Assembly: GCF_000015045.1 (NCBI RefSeq)
Contig: NC_008609.1
Coordinates: forward strand, 1,116,001 to 1,180,000
Reading direction: 5' to 3'
Source: Pelobacter propionicus DSM 2379
GTDB lineage: Bacteria > Desulfobacterota > Desulfuromonadia > Geobacterales > Pseudopelobacteraceae
DNA length: 64,000 nt
Positions 35,274-44,278 of this stretch are shown here, one piece after another. The notes under the pieces were generated by a model. It saw only the letters and a list, made by a program, of their open reading frames with translations. It did no database searches and had not been told where the DNA came from. Both the position numbers and the translations under genes were made by a program. How positions within the stretch are numbered: position 1 is the stretch's first letter; every line of letters begins with the position of its first letter.

Positions 35274-36950
35274 GAGTCTGTCGGGCTTAACGCATTCAGC
35301 CGTCATCTCCAGGGCGTTTTCAATTGGTTAACCTGCTGTATTTATTGAATAAGTCGTCAGCTTTAGCTTGCGTTTTCTTGGTGTATCCCGTATATTTGTC
35401 CGGTAATATCAACTGGTTAGGTATCGGGGTTGACTATGAAATCAAAGTTTATTGAAGTTGACCGGGAAACACCCTATCTGCTCCCGCCATCGCTGCAGGA
35501 TTGGCTACCAGAAAAGCACTTGGCCCGGTTTGTGGTCGAAATTGTCGAACAGCTCGACCTGCGCTCTTTGAAAGCTACCTATGCCGGCCGAGGCTCGCAG
35601 CCCTATAACCCTGAGATGCTGGTAGCATTGTTGTTTTACGGTTATGCGACAGGCGTATTCTCCAGCCGGAAGCTTGAGCGCAGCACCTACGACTCCGTGG
35701 CATTCCGGTTCATAGCGGCAAACAGTCATCCTGACCACGATACCATTGCCACCTTCCGCCGGCATTTTCTGCCGCAACTGAACAAGCTGTTTGCCCAGAT
35801 TCTGCTGATCGCTCATCAGATGGAGGTGCTGAAACTGGGCAACGTTAGTTTGGATGGCAGCAAAATCAAGGCGAACGCCTCCAAGCACAAGGCGCTGAGC
35901 TATGAGCATGCCTGCAAGCTTGAAGAGCAGATCAAGGCTGAGGTTGGCGAACTGCTCAAAAAGGCCGAGGCAGCGGACCGTGCCGATATTCCGGACGGCA
36001 TGAACATCCCCGAAGAACTGGAACGTCGGGAAAAGCGTCTTTCCGCCATTGCCGCAGCCAAGGTCGAGATCGAAAAACGAGCCGCTGAGCGCCATGCTCG
36101 TGAACAGGCCGCTTATGAGAAGAAAGTCGCCGAACGGGCCAAGAAGGAGCAGGCAACGGGCAAGAAGGCCAAGGGGAAAGAGCCGAAACCGCCCAAATCC
36201 GGCCCCACTGCCAAAGATCAGGTCAATCTGACCGATGAAGAGTCGCGGATCATGCCGACCTCCGGTGGCGGATTCGAGCAGACTTACAACGCCCAGGCCG
36301 GTGTGGATACAGCATCAAAGCTCATCGTTTCGGCCCATGTTACCCAGAATCCCAATGACAAACAGGAGCTGACACCGACCCTGGAGAACCTGGCGGCGCT
36401 GCCTGAGAAGCTTGGCAAGGCAACCGATCTGGTAGCTGACAGTGGCTACTTCAGCGAAACCAATGTAACTGCCTGTGAGGAGAACGGGATAACTCCCTAC
36501 ATTGCCGTAGACCGGCAGAGTCACAACGTGCCACTGATGGAGCGCTTTGCCGAACCGCCGCCGTTACCCGAAGATGCCGATTCCGTGGCCAGAATGAAGC
36601 ATCGCCTGAAGACACCTTCCGGCAAGGCGATCTACGCCCAGCGAAAAGTCACCTCGGAACCGGTCTTCGGCATCATCAAGGCGGTCATGGGATTCAGAAG
36701 CTTTCTTCTTCGTGGCTTTGAAGCAGTAAAAGGCGAATGGAACCTCGTCTGCATGGCCTACAACATCAAACGGCTGCATGTCTTGGCCGGATAGAATGAG
36801 AAATAGCGAAAATCAGCCTGTAATAACCGCAGTCATCGCTGAAAGGGCTGAATTAACCAGGTTGCCGGTGGGAAGACGAACACATACGGAACTTTTTTAA
36901 TCGGCTTGGCCACAAAAGAGGGCGCCCCTGAGGTCAAGCCCGACAGACTC
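35274..36950. mobile_element. IS1182-like insertion sequence, copy 1
   Basis: A 1677-base element with perfect 15-base terminal inverted repeats (GAGTCTGTCGGGCTT) and CTAG on both sides (35270-35273 and 36951-36954), read as the target duplication. It carries one transposase gene. It is the same size as copies 2 and 3 and nearly identical in sequence. It sits directly upstream of the Old Yellow Enzyme gene. Confidence 0.93.
35436..36794 (+). CDS. IS1182-like transposase, copy 1
   Basis: This 452-residue DDE transposase has an N-terminal DUF772 domain (NPEMLVALLFYGYATGVFSS), LDGSKIKANASKHKA with the first catalytic Asp, and a DDE_Tnp_1 C-terminal part with DLVADSGYFSE and SEPVFGIIKAVMGFRSF. 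A Lys-rich linker lies near residues 215-255. The ATG at 35436 is used; an in-frame TTG at 35430 is possible. Copy 1 has His in FRRHFLP where copies 2 and 3 have Arg, a G-to-A change. Confidence 0.93.
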   Translation: MKSKFIEVDRETPYLLPPSLQDWLPEKHLARFVVEIVEQLDLRSLKATYAGRGSQPYNPEMLVALLFYGYATGVFSSRKLERSTYDSVAFRFIAANSHPDHDTIATFRRHFLPQLNKLFAQILLIAHQMEVLKLGNVSLDGSKIKANASKHKALSYEHACKLEEQIKAEVGELLKKAEAADRADIPDGMNIPEELERREKRLSAIAAAKVEIEKRAAERHAREQAAYEKKVAERAKKEQATGKKAKGKEPKPPKSGPTAKDQVNLTDEESRIMPTSGGGFEQTYNAQAGVDTASKLIVSAHVTQNPNDKQELTPTLENLAALPEKLGKATDLVADSGYFSETNVTACEENGITPYIAVDRQSHNVPLMERFAEPPPLPEDADSVARMKHRLKTPSGKAIYAQRKVTSEPVFGIIKAVMGFRSFLLRGFEAVKGEWNLVCMAYNIKRLHVLAG

Positions 36951-37013
36951 CTAGCCATGATCTGACTGGGCGTACATTCTTACTTGATAGGCTCAGCGTA
37001 GCAAATCTTCTAG

Positions 37014-38690
37014 GAGTCTGTCGGGCTTAACGCATTCAGCCGTCATCTCCAGGGCGTTTTCAATTGGTTAACCTGCTGTATTTATTGAATAAGTCGTCAG
37101 CTTTAGCTTGCGTTTTCTTGGTGTATCCCGTATATTTGTCCGGTAATATCAACTGGTTAGGTATCGGGGTTGACTATGAAATCAAAGTTTATTGAAGTTG
37201 ACCGGGAAACACCCTATCTGCTCCCGCCATCGCTGCAGGATTGGCTACCAGAAAAGCACTTGGCCCGGTTTGTGGTCGAAATTGTCGAACAGCTCGACCT
37301 GCGCTCTTTGAAAGCTACCTATGCCGGCCGAGGCTCGCAGCCCTATAACCCTGAGATGCTGGTAGCATTGTTGTTTTACGGTTATGCGACAGGCGTATTC
37401 TCCAGCCGGAAGCTTGAGCGCAGCACCTACGACTCCGTGGCATTCCGGTTCATAGCGGCAAACAGTCATCCTGACCACGATACCATTGCCACCTTCCGCC
37501 GGCGTTTTCTGCCGCAACTGAACAAGCTGTTTGCCCAGATTCTGCTGATCGCTCATCAGATGGAGGTGCTGAAACTGGGCAACGTTAGTTTGGATGGCAG
37601 CAAAATCAAGGCGAACGCCTCCAAGCACAAGGCGCTGAGCTATGAGCATGCCTGCAAGCTTGAAGAGCAGATCAAGGCTGAGGTTGGCGAACTGCTCAAA
37701 AAGGCCGAGGCAGCGGACCGTGCCGATATTCCGGACGGCATGAACATCCCCGAAGAACTGGAACGTCGGGAAAAGCGTCTTTCCGCCATTGCCGCAGCCA
37801 AGGTCGAGATCGAAAAACGAGCCGCTGAGCGCCATGCTCGTGAACAGGCCGCTTATGAGAAGAAAGTCGCCGAACGGGCCAAGAAGGAGCAGGCAACGGG
37901 CAAGAAGGCCAAGGGGAAAGAGCCGAAACCGCCCAAATCCGGCCCCACTGCCAAAGATCAGGTCAATCTGACCGATGAAGAGTCGCGGATCATGCCGACC
38001 TCCGGTGGCGGATTCGAGCAGACTTACAACGCCCAGGCCGGTGTGGATACAGCATCAAAGCTCATCGTTTCGGCCCATGTTACCCAGAATCCCAATGACA
38101 AACAGGAGCTGACACCGACCCTGGAGAACCTGGCGGCGCTGCCTGAGAAGCTTGGCAAGGCAACCGATCTGGTAGCTGACAGTGGCTACTTCAGCGAAAC
38201 CAATGTAACTGCCTGTGAGGAGAACGGGATAACTCCCTACATTGCCGTAGACCGGCAGAGTCACAACGTGCCACTGATGGAGCGCTTTGCCGAACCGCCG
38301 CCGTTACCCGAAGATGCCGATTCCGTGGCCAGAATGAAGCATCGCCTGAAGACACCTTCCGGCAAGGCGATCTACGCCCAGCGAAAAGTCACCTCGGAAC
38401 CGGTCTTCGGCATCATCAAGGCGGTCATGGGATTCAGAAGCTTTCTTCTTCGTGGCTTTGAAGCAGTAAAAGGCGAATGGAACCTCGTCTGCATGGCCTA
38501 CAACATCAAACGGCTGCATGTCTTGGCCGGATAGAATGAGAAATAGCGAAAATCAGCCTGTAATAACCGCAGTCATCGCTGAAAGGGCTGAATTAACCAG
38601 GTTGCCGGTGGGAAGACGAACACATACGGAACTTTTTTAATCGGCTTGGCCACAAAAGAGGGCGCCCCTGAGGTCAAGCCCGACAGACTC
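37014..38690. mobile_element. IS1182-like insertion sequence, copy 2
   Basis: The same 1677-base element, in the same orientation as copy 1 and separated from it by only about 55 bases plus the flanking CTAGs. CTAG flanks it at 37010-37013 and 38691-38694. The tandem pair could mobilise or delete the segment between them by recombination. Confidence 0.93.
37176..38534 (+). CDS. IS1182-like transposase, copy 2
   Basis: 452 residues, identical to copy 3 as far as I can compare and different from copy 1 at one residue (Arg in FRRRFLP). The domains are as in copy 1 and the frame is intact, so it may be active. Confidence 0.93.
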   Translation: MKSKFIEVDRETPYLLPPSLQDWLPEKHLARFVVEIVEQLDLRSLKATYAGRGSQPYNPEMLVALLFYGYATGVFSSRKLERSTYDSVAFRFIAANSHPDHDTIATFRRRFLPQLNKLFAQILLIAHQMEVLKLGNVSLDGSKIKANASKHKALSYEHACKLEEQIKAEVGELLKKAEAADRADIPDGMNIPEELERREKRLSAIAAAKVEIEKRAAERHAREQAAYEKKVAERAKKEQATGKKAKGKEPKPPKSGPTAKDQVNLTDEESRIMPTSGGGFEQTYNAQAGVDTASKLIVSAHVTQNPNDKQELTPTLENLAALPEKLGKATDLVADSGYFSETNVTACEENGITPYIAVDRQSHNVPLMERFAEPPPLPEDADSVARMKHRLKTPSGKAIYAQRKVTSEPVFGIIKAVMGFRSFLLRGFEAVKGEWNLVCMAYNIKRLHVLAG

Positions 38691-38972
38691 CTAGTCTTCG
38701 CTGATTTTTTGATTTGAGTTTGGGGTGTAAATTTCGTGGCTTCAACCAATTGTGTTACAAAAAATCTCCATGAAAACGACCATTGTGTTCTTGTCTAAGT
38801 CTGGTCGATCATTGCCTGGAATTGGGAAACCTAATGTTGAAAGCTTGTAACGGGGTGCCCGGTTCACCCGCTTTGCCCGGTCGGTTTTCCGGGCGGGGCG
38901 GCGTGCAACCGACTGGTTGGGAATCGTGTTTTCAGGTCATTCCACTCTGTAAGTGCTGACCCTCCGGTCTGT

Positions 38973-39347
38973 TCACTGTTCATTAGTGCAACTTAGGGTG
39001 ACACCCTCTGTCTTCTGTAGATAATCCTGACCCCACTGGCACATCAATTCCAGTATCGGAACAACTCTTCGTCCCTCATCGGTTAAGGAGTATTCGACGC
39101 GCGGCGGGACCTCGGCGTATATTTGCCGGTGGATAAGTCCGTTCGCTTCAAGTTCGCGCAGCTGCTGTGTCAGCATCTTCTGGGTAACTGTCCTCAGACG
39201 TCGCTGCAACTGAGCGAAGCGAAGGGTTTTGAGTCGCAGATGCCAGAGCACCAGCCCCTTCCATTTGCCTCCCATGACCGCCAGGGTAACTTCAACGCCA
39301 CAACGAATGTCCGGATCTCTCACCATAAACCCCTTTGTAATCAGCAT
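38973..39347 (-). CDS. HxlR-family transcriptional regulator
   Basis: This 124-residue winged-helix protein has the HxlR signature CGVEVTLAVMGGKWKGLVLWHL near residues 16-37, with Cys16 as in redox- or electrophile-sensing members, and LTQQLRELEANGLIHRQIY, PRVEYSLTDEGRRVVPIL. It is divergent from the YhdH-like reductase gene. The two ISs separate it from the Old Yellow Enzyme gene on the same strand, which it may have controlled. The start is either 39347 or the ATG 7 codons later. Confidence 0.88.
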   Translation of the reverse strand: MLITKGFMVRDPDIRCGVEVTLAVMGGKWKGLVLWHLRLKTLRFAQLQRRLRTVTQKMLTQQLRELEANGLIHRQIYAEVPPRVEYSLTDEGRRVVPILELMCQWGQDYLQKTEGVTLSCTNEQ

Positions 39348-39452
39348 AGTATCTATTTGGTTACTACATTACTAATTTGTCTGTACTTGCGTATAATACC
39401 ATATTCACCTAGTTTGTTAAAATCAGTTCAATAAATCACAAAGGGAGAAAAT
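39348..39452. promoter_or_regulatory. Divergent promoter region with candidate HxlR operator
   Basis: A TATAAT box at 39392-39397 points towards the reductase gene. An inverted repeat TAGTA-N10-TACTA lies near 39348-39367, with a further TTACTA copy next to it. Such half-sites occur in operators of HxlR-type regulators. The start of the regulator lies at the left edge, so autoregulation is likely. Confidence 0.5.
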
Positions 39453-40448
39453 ATGTCAAACACATTCAAGGCACTGTTGGTTATACAACCAGAGAAGAAG
39501 GTCTTTACTCGCACGATTGTCGAACGCCAAATTGATGACCTCCCCGCCGGTGAGTTGCTCGTCCTGGTCCACTATTCATCTCTCAATTTCAAGGATGCTC
39601 TTTCTGCCATGGGTAATCCCGGCGTAACCCGCAACTATCCGCACACACCGGGGATTGATGCTGCCGGTGAAGTGCTTAGCTGCAGCGATGGCAGTTTTGT
39701 TCCCGGTGATCAGGTAATTGTCACGAGTTATGATCTCGGCATGGATACCGATGGCGGCTTCGGGCAGATAATCCGGGTGCCGAGCCAATGGGCATTAAAG
39801 CTTCCGGTTGGCCTTAGCTTAAGAGAAAGCATGATGTTGGGAACTGCCGGATTGACCGCAGCACTTTCGATCTACGAAATTGAGCAGGGTGTGGTAAAAC
39901 CGGAAGATGGCCCAATACTGGTCACCGGAGCAACGGGTGGTGTCGGTAGTCTTGCGGTTGCAATTCTTGCAAAAGCTGGATACCAGGTAGTCGCCGCCAC
40001 TGGGAAAATGACGGAAGCAGATTATTTAAAGTCAATCGGTGCAGCTGATGTGATCGAGCGGAACGATGTCACACAGGGAAGTGAACGGCCTATGATGAAG
40101 CCCCTTTGGGCCGGGGTTGTCGATTGTGTCGGTGGTGAGATGCTTGCGGCTGCCATCAAATCGACCAAGCCCGGAGGAATTGTAACCTGCTGCGGACTTG
40201 TCGGTTCCAGCGATCTGTCGCTGAATGTTTTTCCATTTATTCTCAGAGGAGTACGACTGATCGGGATTGATTCCGCTGAATGTCCGATGACTCACCGCAC
40301 TGAAGTTTGGCGCAATATGGCAACGAAATGGAAACTCACTGCTCTTGAGTCGATGGTCGAAGAGGTTGGTCTTGAAGGACTTGAGGATAAGATTCAGTCG
40401 ATGCTGAAGGGCGGGCTCAAAAGACGTATACTTGTGCGGTTGTCCTGA
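39453..40448 (+). CDS. YhdH/AcuI-like NADPH quinone or acryloyl-CoA reductase
   Basis: This 331-residue medium-chain reductase has HYSSLNFKDALSAMGNPGVTRNYPHTPGIDAAGEV near the N-terminus and the nucleotide fold ILVTGATGGVGSLAVAILAKAGY near residues 148-170. It lacks the catalytic zinc ligands, as in the YhdH/YhfP/AcuI group. Members reduce acryloyl-CoA or quinones. GGGAGA precedes the ATG. The divergent HxlR gene probably controls it. Confidence 0.9.
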   Translation: MSNTFKALLVIQPEKKVFTRTIVERQIDDLPAGELLVLVHYSSLNFKDALSAMGNPGVTRNYPHTPGIDAAGEVLSCSDGSFVPGDQVIVTSYDLGMDTDGGFGQIIRVPSQWALKLPVGLSLRESMMLGTAGLTAALSIYEIEQGVVKPEDGPILVTGATGGVGSLAVAILAKAGYQVVAATGKMTEADYLKSIGAADVIERNDVTQGSERPMMKPLWAGVVDCVGGEMLAAAIKSTKPGGIVTCCGLVGSSDLSLNVFPFILRGVRLIGIDSAECPMTHRTEVWRNMATKWKLTALESMVEEVGLEGLEDKIQSMLKGGLKRRILVRLS

Positions 40449-40957
40449 TTTATTTTCATTTATGCGACCAACGGTGTGGGCGGTGAGCGGGGTACACCGC
40501 TCCACCGGCCTGGTTAGGTGTGCTACTCTTTGTTATATGGGATCGATTGCGTAATCACATCCCCTCTGGTCTGGTTTGGGAACACCTGCATGGTTGGGAT
40601 GCTTTCTCTGGTTCCGTGAAAAACATGCGATTGCTCATGAAAATTAGGAGCGTTTGTGGCTGTTTCCGGGAAAACTGCGCGAAAAGGGGCAGGGCGAGCG
40701 TCAGCGGCATCGGTCGGCTCGCGCGGTTTCGCTCTGCTTCATGAAAGATTCCAGTGTTGTCCGTGTGATCGTTGCACTGGCCTGGAATCCCCCCCTCATG
40801 GGGAGGGACTAAGGGGTGCTGAAGAAGATCGGTGTGGATGGCAGGCTGGTGGGGTTGGTGGGTGATTTGGCGAAGATGGCGTGTGGGGTGAACAGTGCTG
40901 CACAAACAAAGAATCCGAGTACCCCATCCCGGGTACTCGGATTCACTAGTGATTGGC
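40449..40957. other. Gene-poor stretch up to the island boundary
   Basis: About 500 bases with no supported ORF. It ends in the terminator that belonged to the original tRNA gene (40901-40944) and the displaced tRNA end. Several short open frames overlap each other with no ribosome binding site. Confidence 0.5.
40901..40944 (-). terminator. Terminator of the original tRNA-Arg gene, displaced
   Basis: The arms GAATCCGAGTACCC and GGGTACTCGGATTC pair over 14 bases, and the minus strand continues TTTGTTTG. The hairpin lies right downstream (minus strand) of the displaced tRNA 3' end at 40954-41001, as expected for the terminator the tRNA had before the island arrived. Confidence 0.8.
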
Positions 40958-41001
40958 GCGCCCGATAGGACTCGAACCTATGACCTACGGCTTAGAAGGC
41001 C
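40954..41001 (-). other. attL: displaced tRNA-Arg 3' end
   Basis: Bases 40958-41001 are identical over 44 bases to 59861-59904 in the intact tRNA-Arg gene, running from the anticodon stem-loop to the acceptor 3' strand. The preceding bases give discriminator G and CCA (40954-40957), whereas the intact gene has A and CCA. This is the left attachment site of the island. Confidence 0.93.
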
Positions 41002-41111
41002 ATTTTTGTCTGAATTATTGGATGTTGTTATATTGACAACCTCGATAATATGGGAAGTTGCGGGGCGTTGCCTGTTTGTTGAGTTGATTGGTTGAGGCTG
41101 GTTTCCCGAAC

Positions 41112-41136
41112 GCCACATGACAGTTTACATGACACC
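41112..41136 (+). promoter_or_regulatory. Candidate integrase arm-type sites, left
   Basis: Two CATGACA units spaced by a TTTA-containing linker occur about 110 bases inside attL. The same arrangement, with three units, lies about 70 bases inside attR (near 59788-59818). Confidence 0.45.
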
Positions 41137-41174
41137 CCTTCCGTCTTCCTCCTCCTGGCTATGGTGGCCATTAG

Positions 41175-41262
41175 GGCCACCGGCACCGAATAGCCGGGGT
41201 GGATCCACAACGAACTGCTGCTGGTCGGGCTGGTCCTCTGGCTGGATCCTTTCACCAGAAGG
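41175..41262 (+). repeat. Island intergenic repeat, copy A
   Basis: An 80-90-base module with GGCACCG, then GATCCACAACG, GCTGGTC and TTTCACCAG. Copies B-E share this order. It lies between attL and the RelE/HigA pair. Confidence 0.7.
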
Positions 41263-41975
41263 CCGTGGTTGAACCAGGCAGTAGAGTCCCCCTTGCACCT
41301 CTAGTACCGGTCCTGCCGCCATTGCCGGAGCCGATTCCGCCCAGGGTATTTTTTGGTATTTTTTTCTGAAAAATAAATGAGGCATAACCAGCCGTTTTAC
41401 CAGCTCTTTGTCGATGCTCTCCCTGTTTTTTTATTTATATTTTCCTTAAATAAAAGGGCCAAGTTTGTCACTTCCTCACTTTTGGCCGGAAAGCCGAATA
41501 GTAGCGAAAGGTTAAGTCGGTGACAAAGTCGTGATTGGAATTTGTATATGTTAACTTTGTCACTCCTTTGAGGCGTCGGACGTCGCCTCGTTCCGTGGCC
41601 GGATTCTTTCATCAGGTCGTGGGGTGGTGGCCGTGGACGGCACCGGCACGAAGCACGCACCAGGCGAAGCAGTGCCGCGCCTGGGCGGTTGTTTTGTAAC
41701 GTCCAGGTGGCAACCATGGCTGTGACAGCGGAACCGCCTGATCGGCGATCCGTGGGAACTGCCGCTCTGCAAGGGGGGCGGTAAAACACCGCCTCCCCAC
41801 CAACAGCGGAATTCAGGAGATGGTTGAGCAGCGGCTGGTGGCGGCTGGCTGGCGCTGTGGTCGCTGGTCAGCTTCCGGTTGCCTCTCGCCTGATGTTACG
41901 CACTCACCCGTGATAGGGAGAAGGGAGGGGGAATATATTTGACAAGATACACAAAAAAGGTATACAGATTGAAAC

Positions 41976-42251
41976 ATGAAATGGGTGGTGAGGATTCGCG
42001 GAAAAGCCGAGAAACAGGTTGCGGTATTGCCCCGGAAGGTGGCGGAGAAGCTGCTGTTTCTCATGGCCGATATCGCCGAGAATGGCCCGGTGCGGGGAGA
42101 CTGGCCGAACTATTCAAAGCTGCCGGGTAACCGGCATCACTGCCACTTGAAGAAGGGGAAACCCACGTATGTGGCTGTCTGGCAGGAAGAAAAAGAGCTG
42201 ATTACCGTGGAGATCGTATATGTTGGCACGCACGAAAAAGCGCCCTACTGA
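41976..42251 (+). CDS. RelE/HigB-type toxin
   Basis: This 91-residue basic protein fits the RelE/ParE superfamily: an N-terminal strand VVRIRGKAEKQV, a helix LPRKVAEKLLFLMADI, a segment WPNYSKLPGNRHHCHL with basic residues, and a C-terminal strand VEIVYVGTHEKAPY. Such toxins cut mRNA on the ribosome. It overlaps the following XRE antitoxin gene by 32 bases; toxin-first order is typical of HigBA. Confidence 0.83.
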   Translation: MKWVVRIRGKAEKQVAVLPRKVAEKLLFLMADIAENGPVRGDWPNYSKLPGNRHHCHLKKGKPTYVAVWQEEKELITVEIVYVGTHEKAPY

Positions 42252-42582
42252 TAGTCGCGTCCCTTTGACGCTGATGGTCCATCCCGTCAACGTGGAGAGG
42301 ATCAAGCGGTATGTCGCCAGCATCGAGCCGGAAAAAGGCGATGAGGGGAGCATTACCCTTGATGAGTTCTTCGTCAAGACCTTCCCAGGAGAGACGAAAC
42401 CGGCTGTTGTCCTGCGCGGTTCCAGGGGTCGAGAAAACCTGACCCAGAAGCAGCTTGCGGAGGCGACGGGCATTCCGCAGCGGCACATCAGTGAGATGGA
42501 GCACGGCAAGCGGGAGATAGGAAAGGAACGCGCCAAGAAGCTGGCCGCCGCGCTTCACTGCGACTATCGGCTGTTTCTGTAG
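42220..42582 (+). CDS. HigA-type XRE antitoxin
   Basis: This 120-residue protein has a C-terminal helix-turn-helix, LTQKQLAEATGIPQRHISEMEHGKRE (near residues 74-99), typical of HigA/XRE antitoxins that repress their own operon and neutralise the toxin. The N-terminal half is not recognised. GGAG precedes the ATG inside the toxin gene. Confidence 0.85.
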   Translation: MLARTKKRPTDSRVPLTLMVHPVNVERIKRYVASIEPEKGDEGSITLDEFFVKTFPGETKPAVVLRGSRGRENLTQKQLAEATGIPQRHISEMEHGKREIGKERAKKLAAALHCDYRLFL

Positions 42583-42601
42583 GAGGGCTGCACGGTCTGC
42601 C

Positions 42602-42682
42602 GGTTCCGGCACCGCTGCCGGAGTTGATCCACAACGGACTGACGCTGGCCGTGCTGGTCTGTGGCCGAGCTACTTCACCAGG
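42602..42682 (+). repeat. Island intergenic repeat, copy B
   Basis: It has the same module as copy A: GGCACCG, GGAGTTGATCCACAACGGAC, GCTGGTCTGTGG and TTCACCAGG. It lies right after the HigA stop. Confidence 0.75.
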
Positions 42683-42991
42683 TTATTGTTCCGGCAGGTT
42701 TTCAAGGCATTGGGACGTGTGGAATACTCGGAGAATGAAGACAGCGTCTTGGCGTACCGTGTAGATGACGATGTAGGGGAACTCGGTAAAGATCAGTTCG
42801 CGCGTTCCGTCGATCCTGCCGGGCTTGCCGCTGGAGGGCTGGGTTGATAGTTGGCTGAAGGTTCGTTTGACGATCTTGAGGACGGTCTTTGCTGCTGCGG
42901 TGGGGTTGTCCCTGGCAATGTAGCGCTCGATGGAGTCAAGGTTTCGCTGGGCTCCCGTTGTCCATTCTACTCGCAAGCTCTGGCCTCCCAC
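42683..42991 (-). CDS. ParE-type toxin
   Basis: This 102-residue protein has the ParE/RelE fold pattern: RVEWTTGAQRNLDSIERYIARDNPTAAAKTV, then SSGKPGRIDGTRELIFTEFPYIVIYTV and ILRVFHTSQ. ParE proteins poison DNA gyrase. It overlaps the antitoxin gene by 25 bases. Confidence 0.9.
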   Translation of the reverse strand: MGGQSLRVEWTTGAQRNLDSIERYIARDNPTAAAKTVLKIVKRTFSQLSTQPSSGKPGRIDGTRELIFTEFPYIVIYTVRQDAVFILRVFHTSQCLENLPEQ

Positions 42992-43218
42992 TTGGCAAGA
43001 ACCGCATCATGGGGGGTCGTTTCTCCCGCCTCAACCTCCTTGATTCCTTCAAGAATACTCTGCACCTGCCATTCGTTCAGATTCAGGTAATTGGTGATGG
43101 CCTCCTCGATGACAAAGGTTTTCGAGCGGCGGGTGGCCTTGGCGAGTCGCTCTATCCTCTGCTTTGTTCCGGGTGAAAGCCGAAGGGAGATGGTGTCTCT
43201 TGCCGGGGCCTTTTGCAT
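42967..43218 (-). CDS. RHH/CopG-type antitoxin
   Basis: This 83-residue protein begins with the ribbon-helix-helix TISLRLSPGTKQRIERLAKATRRSKTFVIEEAI near residues 9-41, the DNA-binding part of ParD-like antitoxins, and ends with an acidic, toxin-binding tail. The ATG at 43218 follows AGGAGA; a longer frame has no ribosome binding site. It overlaps the ParE gene, forming a complete pair. Confidence 0.9.
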   Translation of the reverse strand: MQKAPARDTISLRLSPGTKQRIERLAKATRRSKTFVIEEAITNYLNLNEWQVQSILEGIKEVEAGETTPHDAVLAKWEARACE

Positions 43219-43282
43219 TGGGTCTCTCCTGTGTGGACTTGTATTGCGACGCACTACATTTAACCACAATGGAGAGCTGCCC

Positions 43283-43331
43283 GTCAATGCAGCCGGTGGG
43301 GCTGGTCTCCTGGCCTGGCTCTTTCACCAGG
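43283..43331 (+). repeat. Island intergenic repeat, copy D (partial)
   Basis: It holds the second half of the module: GGGGCTGGTCTCCTGGCC, then CTTTCACCAGG. It lies upstream of the ParD-like gene. Confidence 0.6.
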
Positions 43332-43376
43332 CTGTTGCTGATGCCGGTGAGATGAACCGGACGTAACCCTTTAAAA

Positions 43377-43412
43377 AAGCAAGCCCCCTGCGAAGATCGT
43401 AGGGGGCTTGTG
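43377..43412 (-). terminator. Rho-independent terminator after the repressor gene
   Basis: The arms CAAGCCCCCT and AGGGGGCTTG are followed on the minus strand by TTTTTT. It lies 125 bases beyond the end of the repressor gene. Confidence 0.85.
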
Positions 43413-43537
43413 TCGTTCTTGCATGTCGCGCATGCAGATGATTCTGGTCAACCATCTCCGTTTCCCGTATCCGGCATCAATGACCAGGCCGAAAACAGCA
43501 GACGCTCGGAGCGGAACGACATTGATGTGGTAGGGCT

Positions 43538-44107
43538 TCAGTTAGTCTTCCTTTTGTCATTTTTATTTGTTGCTTTGCTGCGGACAGGTTTGTCTGGGTC
43601 ACGGTTTGATGCCGTACCTGCATTCGTGTCCGTCTCGTTTTCTGCAATAGGTCTTGCTGTGGCACCAACAAGTTTTCCGTTTTCAATATTAAGAGATACA
43701 ACATATTGTTTTTCTTCTTTTGGGCTTCCAGTGGCTCTTGAAAGAATATCAAGCAACAAATCCTTTGATAAGCGAAGAAGAGTCTTTTTTGTTTCTCCGT
43801 TTATAGAGTCAATATCGATGTTTTCAGAGATGGTTCCGTTGCTTGTTTCATAAGATGTTGACATCTTGTTCAACTCTAAAGAAAAGTCATCCCCTCGCAA
43901 CTCCCAAACACTCACTCCGAAGTAATCAGCAAACTTCTGCAATGTTGATGCCGTAGGCTCTCCGATCCCTCTTTTGTATCTGCTAATCATGGAAGTGCTC
44001 AAACCTACTTCAATTTCAAGCGCTTTTTGACCCTTCTCTGCAATAGCCTTATTTATGTATTCCACTAGTCTTTCGGGTGTTTTTCCGCTGCCGCTTCCTT
44101 TGGCCAT
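43538..44107 (-). CDS. XRE-family repressor (phage CI-like)
   Basis: This 189-residue protein has an N-terminal helix-turn-helix: ALEIEVGLSTSMISRYKRGIGEPTASTLQKFADYF near residues 29-63. The C-terminal part (LEL...NIENGKLVGATARP) is unlike a LexA-type peptidase, and no Ser-Lys pair is clear, so the control is probably not by RecA-triggered cleavage. It is divergent from the BRO antirepressor gene, with three operators between, which marks it as the element's main switch. Confidence 0.85.
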   Translation of the reverse strand: MAKGSGSGKTPERLVEYINKAIAEKGQKALEIEVGLSTSMISRYKRGIGEPTASTLQKFADYFGVSVWELRGDDFSLELNKMSTSYETSNGTISENIDIDSINGETKKTLLRLSKDLLLDILSRATGSPKEEKQYVVSLNIENGKLVGATARPIAENETDTNAGTASNRDPDKPVRSKATNKNDKRKTN

Positions 44108-44132
44108 AGCCCTACCTCAAAATAATATTGAC

Positions 44133-44216
44133 AAATCCATCATAGGATCGTAAGCATGTAGGCATCAAATCCATCATAGGATTTGGTGTCTGTGGTGCAT
44201 TTCCATAGATGGATTT
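44133..44216. promoter_or_regulatory. Three repressor operators (O1-O3)
   Basis: Three dyads of the type AAATCC-N6-GGATTT occur at 44133-44150 (AAATCC/GGATCG), 44167-44184 (perfect) and 44199-44216 (reverse, one mismatch). Centres are 34 and 32 bases apart, about three helical turns. They lie between the repressor and the antirepressor operon, as expected for a CI/Cro-type switch. Confidence 0.75.
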
Positions 44217-44278
44217 AAAGGGTGTACCACACAACCTAGCCCATTCAAAACGAAATAACAGAGACCTGTCAACAACAC

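Larger units (their letters stand above)
41002..41975. other. Left-end non-coding region of the island
   Basis: Nearly 1 kb without a supported gene. It contains a CATGACA direct-repeat pair at about 41112-41136, three GTGACAAA sites (41464-41471, 41520-41527, 41556-41563), copy A of the island repeat, and AT-rich tracts near 41345-41455. These look like integrase/excisionase binding sites or a replication or transfer region. Confidence 0.55.
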
